From the NCBI RefSeq assembly GCF_039542905.1, contig NZ_BAABIS010000001.1, positions 6,510,001-6,574,000 of the forward strand: a stretch of 64,000 bases of DNA, in the 5' to 3' direction. The notes beneath the pieces were generated by a model. It worked only from the letters and a program-made list of their open reading frames with translations, did not search any database and had not been told where the DNA came from. Made by a program: the position numbers and the translations under genes. The DNA is from Kitasatospora terrestris. GTDB lineage: Bacteria; Actinomycetota; Actinomycetes; Streptomycetales; Streptomycetaceae. Shown here piece by piece: positions 52,963-61,861 of this stretch. The stretch's first letter is position 1; every line of letters begins with the position of its first letter.

Positions 52963-55859
52963 GCCAGGAGATCGCCGTCGTCGGCATGGCCGGCCGGTTC
53001 CCCGGCGCCGCCGACCTGGACGCGTACTGGTCGAACGTGCTGGCCGGTCGGGTCACCGTGAGCCGGCTCGGCCGGGCCGAGCTGCTGGCCGCGGGGGTGC
53101 CCGCCGAGCGGCTGGACGACCCGGGCTACGTCCCGGTGCGCGGCGCCGTGGCCGACCCGGAGCTGTTCGACTCCGCCTTCTTCGGCGTTCCGCCGCGCGA
53201 GGCGGACCTGATGGACCCCCAGCAGCGGCTGCTGCTGCAGGCCGCCTGGGAGGCGCTGGAGTCCGCCGGCCTGCTCACCGACGGCGTGCCCGGCCGGGTC
53301 GGGGTGTTCGCCGGTGCGGGCTTCAACTACTACCTGCAGCAACACGTCCTGGCCGATCCGGAGGTGCTGGAGACGGACGGGTTGCTGTCCGTGGTGCTCA
53401 CCAACGAGAAGGACCACTTGGCGACCCGGATCGCGTACCGGCTGGGTCTCGGCGGCCCGGCGATCACCGTCCAGACCGCCTGTTCCACCTCGCTGACCGC
53501 CGTGCACCTGGCCTGCCAGAGCCTGCGCACGGGCGACTGCGACGTGGCCCTGGCCGGCGGCGCCTACCTCGCGCTGCCGCAGGAGTCCGGCTACCAGTAC
53601 GAGCCGAAGGGCATCATGTCGCCGGACGGCAGCTGCCGGCCGTTCGACGCGGGCGCCAACGGCACCGTGCCCGGCAGCGGCGTGGGCATGGTGGCGCTCA
53701 AGCGCGCCGAGGACGCCCGCCGGGACGGCGACCTGGTCCTCGCGCTGATCTCCGGGTCCGCGATCAACAACGACGGTGCCGCCAAGGTGGGTTACACCGC
53801 GCCGGGGGTGGCGGGCCAGGTCGACGTCCTGGCCCGCGCGTACGCGGCGGCCGGTGTGGATCCGGGCACGGTCGGCTACCTGGAAGCGCACGGCACCGCC
53901 ACCGAGGTCGGCGACGCGATCGAACTCGCCGCCCTGCACGAGGTGTTCGGCGGCACCGGGGCCGGCTGCTCGCTCGGCTCGGTCAAGGCCAACATCGGGC
54001 ACCTGTCCGCGGCCGCCGGCGTGGCGGGCCTGATCAAGGCGGTCCTGGCGCTGCGGCACCGGAAGCTGCCCCCGCTGGCCGGGCTGACCGAACCGCGGGC
54101 CGAACTGCTGGACCCGAAGAGCCCGTTCACCGTGGACACGGTGGCCCGCGACTGGCCCGCGACCCCCGGTCGGCCGCGCCGCGCCGCGGTCAGCTCCTTC
54201 GGCCTGGGCGGCACCAACGTCCACCTCGTCCTCACCGAGGAAACGCCTCCCGGGCCCGCCCCCGCCGAGCCCCCGGCCGAGGCCCCCGCCGGGCCCGCAG
54301 CCGGGCAACCCGAGTTGCTGGTGGTCTCCGCCCGTACCGAGGAGGCGCTGGTCACCGCCGCCGAACGGCTCGCGACCCACCTGCGCGACCACCCCGAACT
54401 GCCGCTGCGCGACGTCGCGGTGACCACCCGCGAGCACCGCCGGCACTTCCCGCACCGCCTCGCCGTCCTCGCCGGTGACCCGGCGGCCGCGGCCAAGGCG
54501 CTGACCGCGGCGCCCCGCCGCACGGCGCTGCGCCGGCCCGAGGTGGTCCTGCTCTTCCCCGGCCAGGGCGCCGAGGCGCCCGGCATGTCCGCCTGGCCGT
54601 ACGACCGCTACCCGGGCTTCGCCGCCGACCTCGACCGGGGCGCCGACCACGTCCGGGGCCTGCTCGGCGTGGACCTGCGCGAGCTGCTGCTCGGCAGCGA
54701 CCCGGACGGGCTGGTCCACCGGACCGACCTCACCCAGCCCGCGCTGGTGCTGCACGAGTACGCGCTGGGCCGTCTGCTGCTCTCCTTCGGGGTGCGGCCG
54801 GCCGCGCTGATCGGCCACTCGGTGGGCGAGTTCGCCGCCGCGGCCCTGGCCGGGGAGCTCGCGCTGACCGAGATGCTCCGGCTGGTGGCCGAGCGGGGGT
54901 CGCTGATGCAGCGCGCCCCGGAGGGCCGGATGCTGGCCGTCCTCGCCGCCGAGCCGGTGGTCCGCCGCCACCTGGACGGCCTGCCCGAGCTGGACCTGGC
55001 CTCGCTCAACGCCCCCGAGGTCGCGGTGGTGTCCGGACCGGTCGAGCCGATGCTGCTGCTGCAGGACCGGCTGGCGGCCGAGGGCGTGCCGCACCGGCCG
55101 CTGCCCGCCCGCCGCGCCTTCCACTCCCGGATGATGGCCGAGGCGGCCACCGCGCTCGGCACCGCGGCCGCGGGCATCCCGACCCGGCCCGCCACCGTCC
55201 CAGTGGTCAGCACCGTCGACGGCCGGGTGCTGCCCAAGGGCGGCATCCGCCCACCGGGCTACTGGGCCGGGCAACTGCGCAGCCCGGTCCGGTACCAGGC
55301 CGCGGTGGAGGCGGTCGCCGACCGCTCCCGGCTGGTCCTGGTCGAGGTCGGCCCGGGCACCGGCCTGATCGGCAGCGCCCGGCAGATCCCGGCCGTCCGG
55401 GACGCCGCCACCGTGGCCCTCCAGCCCCGGCGCGGCGAGCTGCTCGGGGGCCTCGGCCGGCTCTGGGCGCACGGCGTCGACCTGGACTGGGCCGCCGTCC
55501 GGGCCGGCGCGCCCGCCGCCCGGGTCGCCCTGCCCACCCATCCCTTCGCCGCCACCCGGCACTGGCTGGCCGCGCCGACCCCGGCCGCGTCCGCCGCACC
55601 CGTGCCCGCCGACCCCGGCGTCCACGCCGCCGTCGACGCCGACGATCCGCTCGCCCGGATCCTCGACATCTGGCGCACCCTGCTCGGCGTCCCCGACGTC
55701 GCCGCCGACTCCGACTTCTTCACCCTGGGCGGCGAGTCGCTGCTCTTCATCCGGATGATCTCCCAGGTGCAGCGCCGGCTCGGCACCCCGATCGACATCG
55801 GCGCCCTCGCCGACTCCCCGACCCCGCGCGCCATCGCCGCCCAGGTGGTGGCCGGATGA
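52959..55859 (+). CDS. Modular polyketide synthase, KS-AT-ACP
   Basis: A 966-residue single PKS module. KS (about 3-425): TACSTSLTA, EAHGTAT, KANIGHLSAAAG. AT (about 525-830): FPGQGAE, nucleophile GHSVGEF (about 618-624) and RRAFHSRMM (about 720), the AFHS form that predicts malonyl-CoA. ACP (about 890-960): DFFTLGGESLLFIRM. There is no ketoreductase, dehydratase or thioesterase, so the added ketide stays a beta-keto unit unless processed in trans. Its AT is the only complete one in the window and could also serve the KS-AT0 protein. The start is ATG 52959 overlapping the NRPS stop; it ends by overlapping the last gene. Confidence 0.93.
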
Positions 55860-57436
55860 CCGCCCGCACCGACCTCCGGACGCTGCTCGGCTTCAACCCC
55901 GACCCGACCCCCGCCCCGCGCACCCCCGTCCACGAGGCGATCTGCCGCCAGGCCGCCCGCACCCCCGAGGCCGTCGCCCTGCGCCACGGCGACACCGCGC
56001 TCACCTACCGGCAGCTGCTGGACGACGCGGCCGTGCTGGCCGGCCGGCTCAGGGCCCGCGGCACCGGCCCCGGTACGGCGGTCGGCCTCGCCGCCCGGCG
56101 CGGGCCGGAGCTGGTCACCGCCGTCCTCGGCATCCTGCTGTCCGGCGCCGCGTACGTCCCGCTCGACCCGCAGCACCCGCCGGCCCGGCTGCGCCGGATG
56201 CTGGAGTCCACCCGGGCCGCCCTGCTGCTCAGCGACGGGGCCGCGCCGCTGCCCGACGACCTGCCGGTCCCGGTCCTCCCGGTCACCGGCACCGCGCTGG
56301 TCGGCGCCCCGGTGGACTGGCGCTCCCTCACCGCCGGGCCGTCCGTCGTCGACGGGCTCTGCTGCGTCGTCTTCACCTCCGGCTCGACCGGCGAGCCCAA
56401 GGGCGTCGAACTGACCCACGCCGCCCTCGCCAACCGGCTGGCCGGCATGCTGGAGCGCCACCGGCTCGGCCCCGGCGACGTGCTGCTGCAGAAGACGCCG
56501 TACACCTTCGACGTCTCGCTCTGGGAGCTCCTGCTCGCCTTCCTCGCCGGCGCCACCCTCGCGGTGGCGCCGCCGGAGGCGCACCGCGATCCGCAGGCGC
56601 TGGTCGAGCTGGTCCGGCGGCACGGCGTCACCATGGTCCACTTCGTGCCGTCGATGCTCGCCCTGTTCGTCACCGAGCCCGGGGTCGAGGAGTGCACCAC
56701 CCTGCGCACCGTCCTGTGCGGCGGCGAGGCGCTGCCGCCGCGGCTCGCCAACACCCTGACCGCCGCCCTGCCGCAGGCCGAGGTGCACAACATGTACGGC
56801 CCCGCCGAGGCCACCATCGACGTCACCGGATGGCGGTGCCGCCCGCGGGAGACCGGCGACCTGGTCCCGATCGGCCGCCCGCTCTCCAACGTCCGCGCCT
56901 ACGTCGTGGACGAGTACGGCGAGCTCGCCCCGGTCGGCGTCCCCGGTGAACTCCTGCTCGCCGGGCCCTCGCTGGCCCGGGGGTACGCCGGGCGGCCCGA
57001 CCTCACCGCCGAGCGCTTCGTCGAGCTGCCGGTCGCCGGCCGCACCGAACGGGTCTACCGCACCGGGGACCTGGCCCGCTGGGCCCCGGAGGGCCACCTC
57101 GACTACCTCGGCCGGATCGACACCCAGGTCAAGATCCGCGGCCAGCGCGTCGAACTCGGCGAGATCGAGGCCACCCTGCGCCGCCACCCGGCGGTCCGCC
57201 ACGCGGTCGCCGTGCTGCGCGAGGGCCGCACCCTGGTCGCCTACGCCGTCCCCGCCGACGGGTCCCCGGACGCCCTCGACGAGGCCGGTCTGCGCGCGCA
57301 CCTCGCCGAGCACCTGCCCGAGCACATGGTCCCGGCGAGGATCGTCCCGCTCGCGGAGATCCCCACCACCGCGCACGGCAAGGCCGACCGCAACGCCCTC
57401 CCGCCACCGCCCCGCCGCCGGCGCACCGAGCGCTGA
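55856..57436 (+). CDS. Stand-alone NRPS adenylation domain
   Basis: A 526-residue A domain without C or PCP. A3 VFTSGSTGEPKGVEL, A4 YTFDVSLWELL, A5 NMYGPAEAT, A7 YRTGDLARW and A10 TAHGKADRN, close to the family TxxGKxDR. By my alignment the specificity residues read D-V-W-H-L-G-M-I-D-K, closest to Ser codes (DVWHLSLIDK), so Ser or a similar small polar residue is predicted with moderate certainty. It must charge a carrier in trans; candidates are the free carrier at 49.2 kb or the carrier of the left cluster. It is the last gene of the SARP-linked operon and is followed by a strong hairpin. Confidence 0.9.
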   Translation: MTARTDLRTLLGFNPDPTPAPRTPVHEAICRQAARTPEAVALRHGDTALTYRQLLDDAAVLAGRLRARGTGPGTAVGLAARRGPELVTAVLGILLSGAAYVPLDPQHPPARLRRMLESTRAALLLSDGAAPLPDDLPVPVLPVTGTALVGAPVDWRSLTAGPSVVDGLCCVVFTSGSTGEPKGVELTHAALANRLAGMLERHRLGPGDVLLQKTPYTFDVSLWELLLAFLAGATLAVAPPEAHRDPQALVELVRRHGVTMVHFVPSMLALFVTEPGVEECTTLRTVLCGGEALPPRLANTLTAALPQAEVHNMYGPAEATIDVTGWRCRPRETGDLVPIGRPLSNVRAYVVDEYGELAPVGVPGELLLAGPSLARGYAGRPDLTAERFVELPVAGRTERVYRTGDLARWAPEGHLDYLGRIDTQVKIRGQRVELGEIEATLRRHPAVRHAVAVLREGRTLVAYAVPADGSPDALDEAGLRAHLAEHLPEHMVPARIVPLAEIPTTAHGKADRNALPPPPRRRRTER

Positions 57437-57442
57437 AACGCA

Positions 57443-57471
57443 GGAGGACCCCAGCTCGGCTGGGGTCCTCC
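57443..57471. terminator. Terminator hairpin between the A-domain gene and tRNA-Leu
   Basis: A 12-bp perfect stem (GGAGGACCCCAG / CTGGGGTCCTCC) with a 5-nt loop. It lies 4 nt downstream of the A-domain stop codon (57434-57436) and ends 2 nt before the tRNA 3' end, so it can stop both convergent transcripts. Confidence 0.85.
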
Positions 57472-57473
57472 GG

Positions 57474-57561
57474 TGGTGTCCGAGGGGGGACTTGAACCCC
57501 CACGCCCGATAAAGGGCACTAGCACCTCAAGCTAGCGCGTCTGCCATTCCGCCACCCGGAC
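57474..57561 (-). tRNA. tRNA-Leu (anticodon GAG)
   Basis: An 88-nt class II tRNA on the minus strand. Acceptor stem GTCCGGG pairs with CTCGGAC (one G-T wobble), followed by A and an encoded CCA. The anticodon stem CTAGC/GCTAG encloses TTGAGGT, giving GAG, which reads CUC Leu codons. A long variable arm and the T-arm GTTCAAG are present. It lies at the end of the NRPS/PKS operon, a common type of integration site, but I see no integrase or repeated tRNA end. Confidence 0.95.
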
Positions 57562-57763
57562 AAGGTGTCTGTCGTCGCGACTCCGTGCCGCGCTGACAGG
57601 AGTAACAGTAGCAGTGATCGCCTGGGACTCCCAAAACCGCCCCCGCGACCGCACCGGGGCCGGGAACTGCGGGAATGGCCTTGGGGCGGGCGGCGGGCTG
57701 GGAGAGGATGGCGGACAGGTGCCCCGGGGCGGGCTGAGGACGAGGTGGGAGCGTGGTGGAAGC

Positions 57764-59086
57764 ATGACCGAGGCCAGCGGACGTACGGTGACGGCCGAGT
57801 CGGAGGTCGCCGAGATCTGCCGTGACCTGATCCGGATCGACACCAGCAACTACGGGGACGGCTCGGGCCCGGGCGAGCGCAAGGCCGCCGAGTACGTGGC
57901 CGAGCAGCTCGCCGAGTTCGGGCTGGAGCCGAAGATCTACGAGTCCGCCAGGGGGCGGGCGTCCACCGTGGTGCGGATCGAGGGCGAGGACCGGTCGCGG
58001 CCGGGCCTGCTGATCCACGGCCACACCGACGTGGTTCCGGCCAACGCCGACGACTGGACCCACCACCCCTTCTCCGGGGAGATCGCCGACGGCTGCGTCT
58101 GGGGCCGGGGCGCGGTGGACATGAAGGACATGGACGCGATGACCCTGGCGGTGGTCCGCGACCGGCTGCGCACCGGCCGCAAGCCCCCGCGCGACCTGGT
58201 GCTGGCGTTCGTCGCGGACGAGGAGGCGGGCGGCACGTACGGCGCCCGCTACCTGGTGGACGAGCACCCGGACCTGTTCGAGGGCGTCACCGAGGCGATC
58301 GGCGAGGTCGGCGGCTTCTCCTTCACCGTCAACGACCAGGTGCGGCTGTACCTGGTGGAGACGGCGGAGAAGGGGATGCACTGGATGCGCCTGACCGTCG
58401 AGGGCCGGGCCGGGCACGGTTCGATGGAGAACGACGACAACGCCATCACCGAGCTGTGCGAGGCGGTCGCCCGCCTCGGCCGGCACCGCTTCCCGCTGCG
58501 GATCACGAAGACCGTGCGGGCCTTCCTGGACGAGCTCTCGGACGCGCTGGGCGTGCGGCTCGACCCGGAGAACATGGACGAGACGCTGAAGGTGCTCGGC
58601 GGCATCGCCAAGATGATCGGCACCACGCTGCGCAACACCGCGCAGCCGACCATGCTCGGTGCCGGCTACAAGGTGAACGTGATCCCCGGCCAGGCCACCG
58701 CGCACGTGGACGGCCGCTTCCTGCCCGGCTACGAGGAGGAGTTCCTGGCCGAGCTGGACAGCGTGCTCGGCCCCCGGGTGAAGCGCGAGAGCCTGCACTA
58801 CGACAAGGCGCTGGAGACCAGCTTCGACGGCGACCTGGTGGAGGCGATGCAGAGCGCGCTGCGCGCCGAGGACCCGATCGCCCGCGCGGTGCCGTACTGC
58901 CTGTCGGGCGGGACGGACGCCAAGTCCTTCCAGGACCTCGGCATCCGCTGCTTCGGCTTCGCGCCGCTGCAGCTGCCGCCGGATCTGGACTTCGCCGGCA
59001 TGTTCCACGGCGTGGACGAGCGGGTGCCGGTGGACGGCCTGAAGTTCGGCGTCCGGGTGCTGGACCGGTTCCTCGACGCCTGCTGA
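57764..59086 (+). CDS. M20/M28-family metallopeptidase (ArgE/DapE/CPG2-like)
   Basis: A 440-residue di-zinc hydrolase. Metal and catalytic residues: HGHTDVVPA (about 85), WGRGAVDMKDMDA (about 116-124) and ADEEAGGTYGARYL (about 150). A dimerisation domain follows (about 205-320) with GRAGHGS, and the last metal His is in FHGVDERVPVDGLK. It removes an N-acyl group or cleaves a short peptide; the specificity is not readable. The ATG at 57764 is preferred over the ORF's earlier start because the family begins shortly before EICRDLIRIDTSNYG. It is a separate gene outside the NRPS/PKS operon. Confidence 0.9.
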   Translation: MTEASGRTVTAESEVAEICRDLIRIDTSNYGDGSGPGERKAAEYVAEQLAEFGLEPKIYESARGRASTVVRIEGEDRSRPGLLIHGHTDVVPANADDWTHHPFSGEIADGCVWGRGAVDMKDMDAMTLAVVRDRLRTGRKPPRDLVLAFVADEEAGGTYGARYLVDEHPDLFEGVTEAIGEVGGFSFTVNDQVRLYLVETAEKGMHWMRLTVEGRAGHGSMENDDNAITELCEAVARLGRHRFPLRITKTVRAFLDELSDALGVRLDPENMDETLKVLGGIAKMIGTTLRNTAQPTMLGAGYKVNVIPGQATAHVDGRFLPGYEEEFLAELDSVLGPRVKRESLHYDKALETSFDGDLVEAMQSALRAEDPIARAVPYCLSGGTDAKSFQDLGIRCFGFAPLQLPPDLDFAGMFHGVDERVPVDGLKFGVRVLDRFLDAC

Positions 59087-59242
59087 GGCGCGCCCCGACC
59101 GTCCTCCTGGTCGATCATCCGTTCTTCCTATCACCGGTGCGGGTGAATCCGTGACCGCCTCCGTTTCCCCTGCGAAGGCGCCTCGTTCACCCGTATGCAG
59201 CCCGGGGGAAAGCGGGCTGCGGATATCGACCAGGAGGAATAC

Positions 59243-59485
59243 ATGAAGGCCAAGAAGATCGCTGCCGTCGCCGCTGCCACCGGTGGCCTGGTGCTCGCCG
59301 GCGCGGGTGCCGCCGCCGCCCACGGCGGTGCGTCCGCCGCCGGCGCGGCCACCAACTCCCCGGGCGTGCTGTCCGGCAACCTGATCCAGGTTCCGGTGCA
59401 CGTCCCGGTCAACGTCTGCGGCAACACCATCAGCGTGATCGGCCTGCTCAACCCGGCCTTCGGCAACAACTGCCAGAACTTCTGA
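59243..59485 (+). CDS. Short chaplin, secreted amyloid surfactant protein
   Basis: An 80-residue secreted protein with a signal peptide (about 1-28) and one chaplin domain. The domain has SPGVLSGNLIQVPVHVPVNV, the two conserved Cys (NVCGN and NNCQN) and GLLNPAFGNN. Short chaplins assemble into an amyloid film on aerial hyphae and spores and lower surface tension. The ATG at 59243 has a strong AGGAGG site. It lies upstream of a long chaplin gene, with a terminator between them, so they are separate transcripts. Expression is expected during aerial growth. Confidence 0.95.
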   Translation: MKAKKIAAVAAATGGLVLAGAGAAAAHGGASAAGAATNSPGVLSGNLIQVPVHVPVNVCGNTISVIGLLNPAFGNNCQNF

Positions 59486-59522
59486 GCCGGGCCCGTCCGC
59501 TGCCGACGGTCACGTGACACCC

Positions 59523-59558
59523 GCGCCCCCGAGCGGAGGATTCCCCGCTCGGGGGCGC
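59523..59558 (+). terminator. Intrinsic terminator after the short chaplin
   Basis: A 14-bp perfect stem (59523-59536 / 59545-59558) with an 8-nt loop, followed by TTTT at 59563-59566. Confidence 0.85.
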
Positions 59559-59714
59559 GCGCTTTTCGCTCTCACCACCACGCTGTTCGATTTCCTCACC
59601 CGATCGGATGAACGGGCGGAATCCGGCCGATCCTTTGTCGCCGGATGTCGTTGTCTCTGTATCGGCGAGGAAATCGTCAAGTATTCCGACAATCTGAAAT
59701 AGTCAGGGGAGTCA

Positions 59715-60548
59715 ATGCGACAGGTCGCAAAGAAGGGCCTCCTCACTGCCATGGCCACCGGCAGTGTGCTGGCCTCGACCGCAGGCTACGCGTACGCGGC
59801 GGGGAGCGACGCCCAGGGCGCCGCGGCCGGCTCGCCCGGTGTGGGCTCGGGCAACGCGGTCCAGGCGCCCGTGGACATCCCCGTGAACGCCTGCGGCAAC
59901 ACCATCAACCTGATCGGCCTGCTCAACCCGGCCTTCGGCAACAACTGCGGCAACACGGGCGGCGCGCACACCGGCGGCTCGCAGACCGGCTCCGGCAGCC
60001 ACGCCGGCTCCTCGGCGAGCGGCTCCACCACCGGCTCGCCCGGCGTCGTCTCCGGCAACAACGTCCAGGCCCCGGTCAACGCCCCGGTCGACGCGTGCGG
60101 CAACTCGGTCAACGTGGTCGGCATCGGCAACCCCGCGTTCGGCAACGACTGCGGCAACCACGCGGCCCCGCACCACCAGCCGCCCACCACCCCGCCCGGC
60201 CACGACGACTGCCCGCCCGGCCACCCGGGCGACCGCACCCCGCCGGCGACCCAGACGCCCCCCGGCACCGGCTCCACCGGCGGCGACCACACCCCGGGCG
60301 GGACGAACGGCACCCCGCGCACCGGCGGCGGCACCCCGGAGGGCGGGGTCGTCCCGGCCTCGTCGACCACCACCGCGGGCACCCCGCGCACCGGCGCCCC
60401 CGCGGTCGACACCGCCGAGGCCGTGGCCGGCGACCGCCTGGCCTCCACCGGCGTCTCCGGCCTGGAGCTGCTCGCCCCGACCGGCGCCCTGCTGCTGATC
60501 GGCGGCGGCGTGCTCTACCGGCGCTCCCGCGTCTCCGCCGGGGTCTGA
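59715..60548 (+). CDS. Long chaplin with two chaplin domains and LAXTG-type sorting signal
   Basis: A 277-residue cell-wall-anchored chaplin. Signal peptide (about 1-28), chaplin domain 1 (about 38-78, NACGN...NNCGN) and domain 2 (about 113-153, DACGN...NDCGN), then a Pro/Thr/Gly-rich wall-spanning spacer. The C-terminal sorting signal is LASTG (about 245), then a hydrophobic helix and an RRSR tail, as for sortase E substrates. It displays chaplin domains on the wall and helps anchor the short chaplins. No sortase gene is in the window. Confidence 0.95.
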   Translation: MRQVAKKGLLTAMATGSVLASTAGYAYAAGSDAQGAAAGSPGVGSGNAVQAPVDIPVNACGNTINLIGLLNPAFGNNCGNTGGAHTGGSQTGSGSHAGSSASGSTTGSPGVVSGNNVQAPVNAPVDACGNSVNVVGIGNPAFGNDCGNHAAPHHQPPTTPPGHDDCPPGHPGDRTPPATQTPPGTGSTGGDHTPGGTNGTPRTGGGTPEGGVVPASSTTTAGTPRTGAPAVDTAEAVAGDRLASTGVSGLELLAPTGALLLIGGGVLYRRSRVSAGV

Positions 60549-60640
60549 CGGCGCCCGCGCGTCCGGTCCCGGCCTTCCGGCCCGGCCGTGCCGCACCGGG
60601 CCTTCCGGGCACCCGCCCGGGAGGCCCGTCCGCGCGCCCG

Positions 60641-60853
60641 CTACCAGCTGCTGCGGACCTGCCGGATGATGCGGCGGCGGAGCAGCACCGTCCGACTTCC
60701 GTCGGGGTAGAGGCGCAGCCGGTCCAGCTCCCAGTGGCCGTACTCGGCGTGCTCGGTGAGGAGCTGCCGGGCGGCGTTGCGGGTGGTGCCGCGCGGCAGG
60801 CGCAGCGACTGGTACTCGTACTCCGGCTGCCGGACCGGGTTGGGTCGCGTCAA
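60641..60853 (-). CDS. DUF5703-type small conserved protein
   Basis: A 70-residue Arg-rich protein that matches the small streptomycete family with EYEYQSLRLPRG...LLTEHAEYGHWELDRLRLYPDGS...RRRIIRQVRSSW. Its function is unknown; a nucleic-acid-binding role would fit the basic tail but is a guess. The TTG at 60853 is chosen because GGAGA lies 4 nt upstream and the family's conserved part begins ten codons later. It is usually found near M20 peptidase and chaplin genes as here, as far as I recall. Confidence 0.85.
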   Translation of the reverse strand: MTRPNPVRQPEYEYQSLRLPRGTTRNAARQLLTEHAEYGHWELDRLRLYPDGSRTVLLRRRIIRQVRSSW

Positions 60854-61133
60854 GGCGTCTCCTCTGCTGTGCGCTGCTGCAAGCGTACGACTCGGGGCCG
60901 ACACGGCCGGATCGTCCACCATGAGCCTCGCCGGTGTCCGAGCTGACCGTCAATCAGTTTTGGTACCGAGGAGAGGGATACCCGATCCGGCCGCGGGAAC
61001 GCCCGCCGTGACCGCTTCGCGACCGGCACAGAACCACCCGGATCGGACATCAGGGCGGAACTTGTCGTGAATTAGCGGCCGTAGGTGACAACCGCTGTGC
61101 GTGTCGTCGGCGGGTGGGGATAGCGTCTGCACC

Positions 61134-61769
61134 ATGTCTGATGCCGCGCAGCTGACCATTACCGAGGTACGGGCCGCCGCCGAGGCGGTCAAGGCCGCCA
61201 TCGACCGCCACCTGCAGGCGGTCTCCAGCACCGTCGAGGCCGGGGATCCCGCCGTTGTCAGCGCCTACGAGGAGCTCGCTGCGGCGGCGATCGCCTACGA
61301 CCAGATCCTGTACGAGGTGTACGACGAGGTCACCCCGTTCGAGGTGCCGGGCGACGAGCCCGGCGGGACGTACCGGGGCCCCGACCACCCGGAGGCGATC
61401 AGCGTGCTGATCCGCCGGGACTACCTGATCACCGATCCGAAGCGGCTGCGTGCCCAGGCCGAGCGGGTCGACGCCGAGCTCACCCCCGGCGGCGGCGAGG
61501 ACGGCGGCGTGACCGCCGCGATCGGCGCGGTGTTCAGCGAGTTCGAGCCGGACGAGATCGCCGCCCGCGCGGAGGAGTTCGGCCTGGAGGAGGGCGATTC
61601 CACGCTGTGGGTCTCCGCCACCGAGCCGAGCGAGCCCGGCGAATGGCTGCCCGAGCCGTTCGAGGGCGCCGACCCGGAGCTGCTGATCTGCCGCTTCGAC
61701 GTCAGCGAGGTCTACGACGACGAGCTGGACGGCTACGAGACCGAGGACGGCGAGGACGGCGAGGACTGA
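61134..61769 (+). CDS. Conserved acidic protein of unknown function
   Basis: A 211-residue, strongly acidic protein common in streptomycetes, as I recall. An N-terminal helical domain (about 1-60) with ITEVRAAAEAVKAAIDRHLQ is followed by a beta-rich middle (TPFEVPGDEPGGTYRG, ISVLIRRDYLI) and an Asp/Glu tail. No catalytic motif is visible. The ATG at 61134 is preferred to one 33 nt upstream because the conserved part starts right after it. A strong hairpin terminator follows. Confidence 0.8.
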   Translation: MSDAAQLTITEVRAAAEAVKAAIDRHLQAVSSTVEAGDPAVVSAYEELAAAAIAYDQILYEVYDEVTPFEVPGDEPGGTYRGPDHPEAISVLIRRDYLITDPKRLRAQAERVDAELTPGGGEDGGVTAAIGAVFSEFEPDEIAARAEEFGLEEGDSTLWVSATEPSEPGEWLPEPFEGADPELLICRFDVSEVYDDELDGYETEDGEDGED

Positions 61770-61784
61770 GTCCCGCCGTGTACA

Positions 61785-61858
61785 CCGAGGGGGCGTGCGG
61801 GTCGTCCGCACGCCCCCTCGGGCCGTCTCGCGGGCCCGCCCTCCGTGGGCGGGCCCGC
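61785..61858. terminator. Two hairpins between convergent genes
   Basis: A 16-bp stem (61785-61800 / 61806-61821, 5-nt loop) and, 8 nt on, an 11-bp stem (61830-61840 / 61848-61858, 7-nt loop). Each probably serves one of the two facing genes. Confidence 0.82.
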
Positions 61859-61861
61859 CCG

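Noticed and set aside
57474..57561. tRNA-Leu as attachment site of an integrated element
   Set aside because: No integrase, no repeated tRNA 3' end and no plasmid-type genes were seen in the window.
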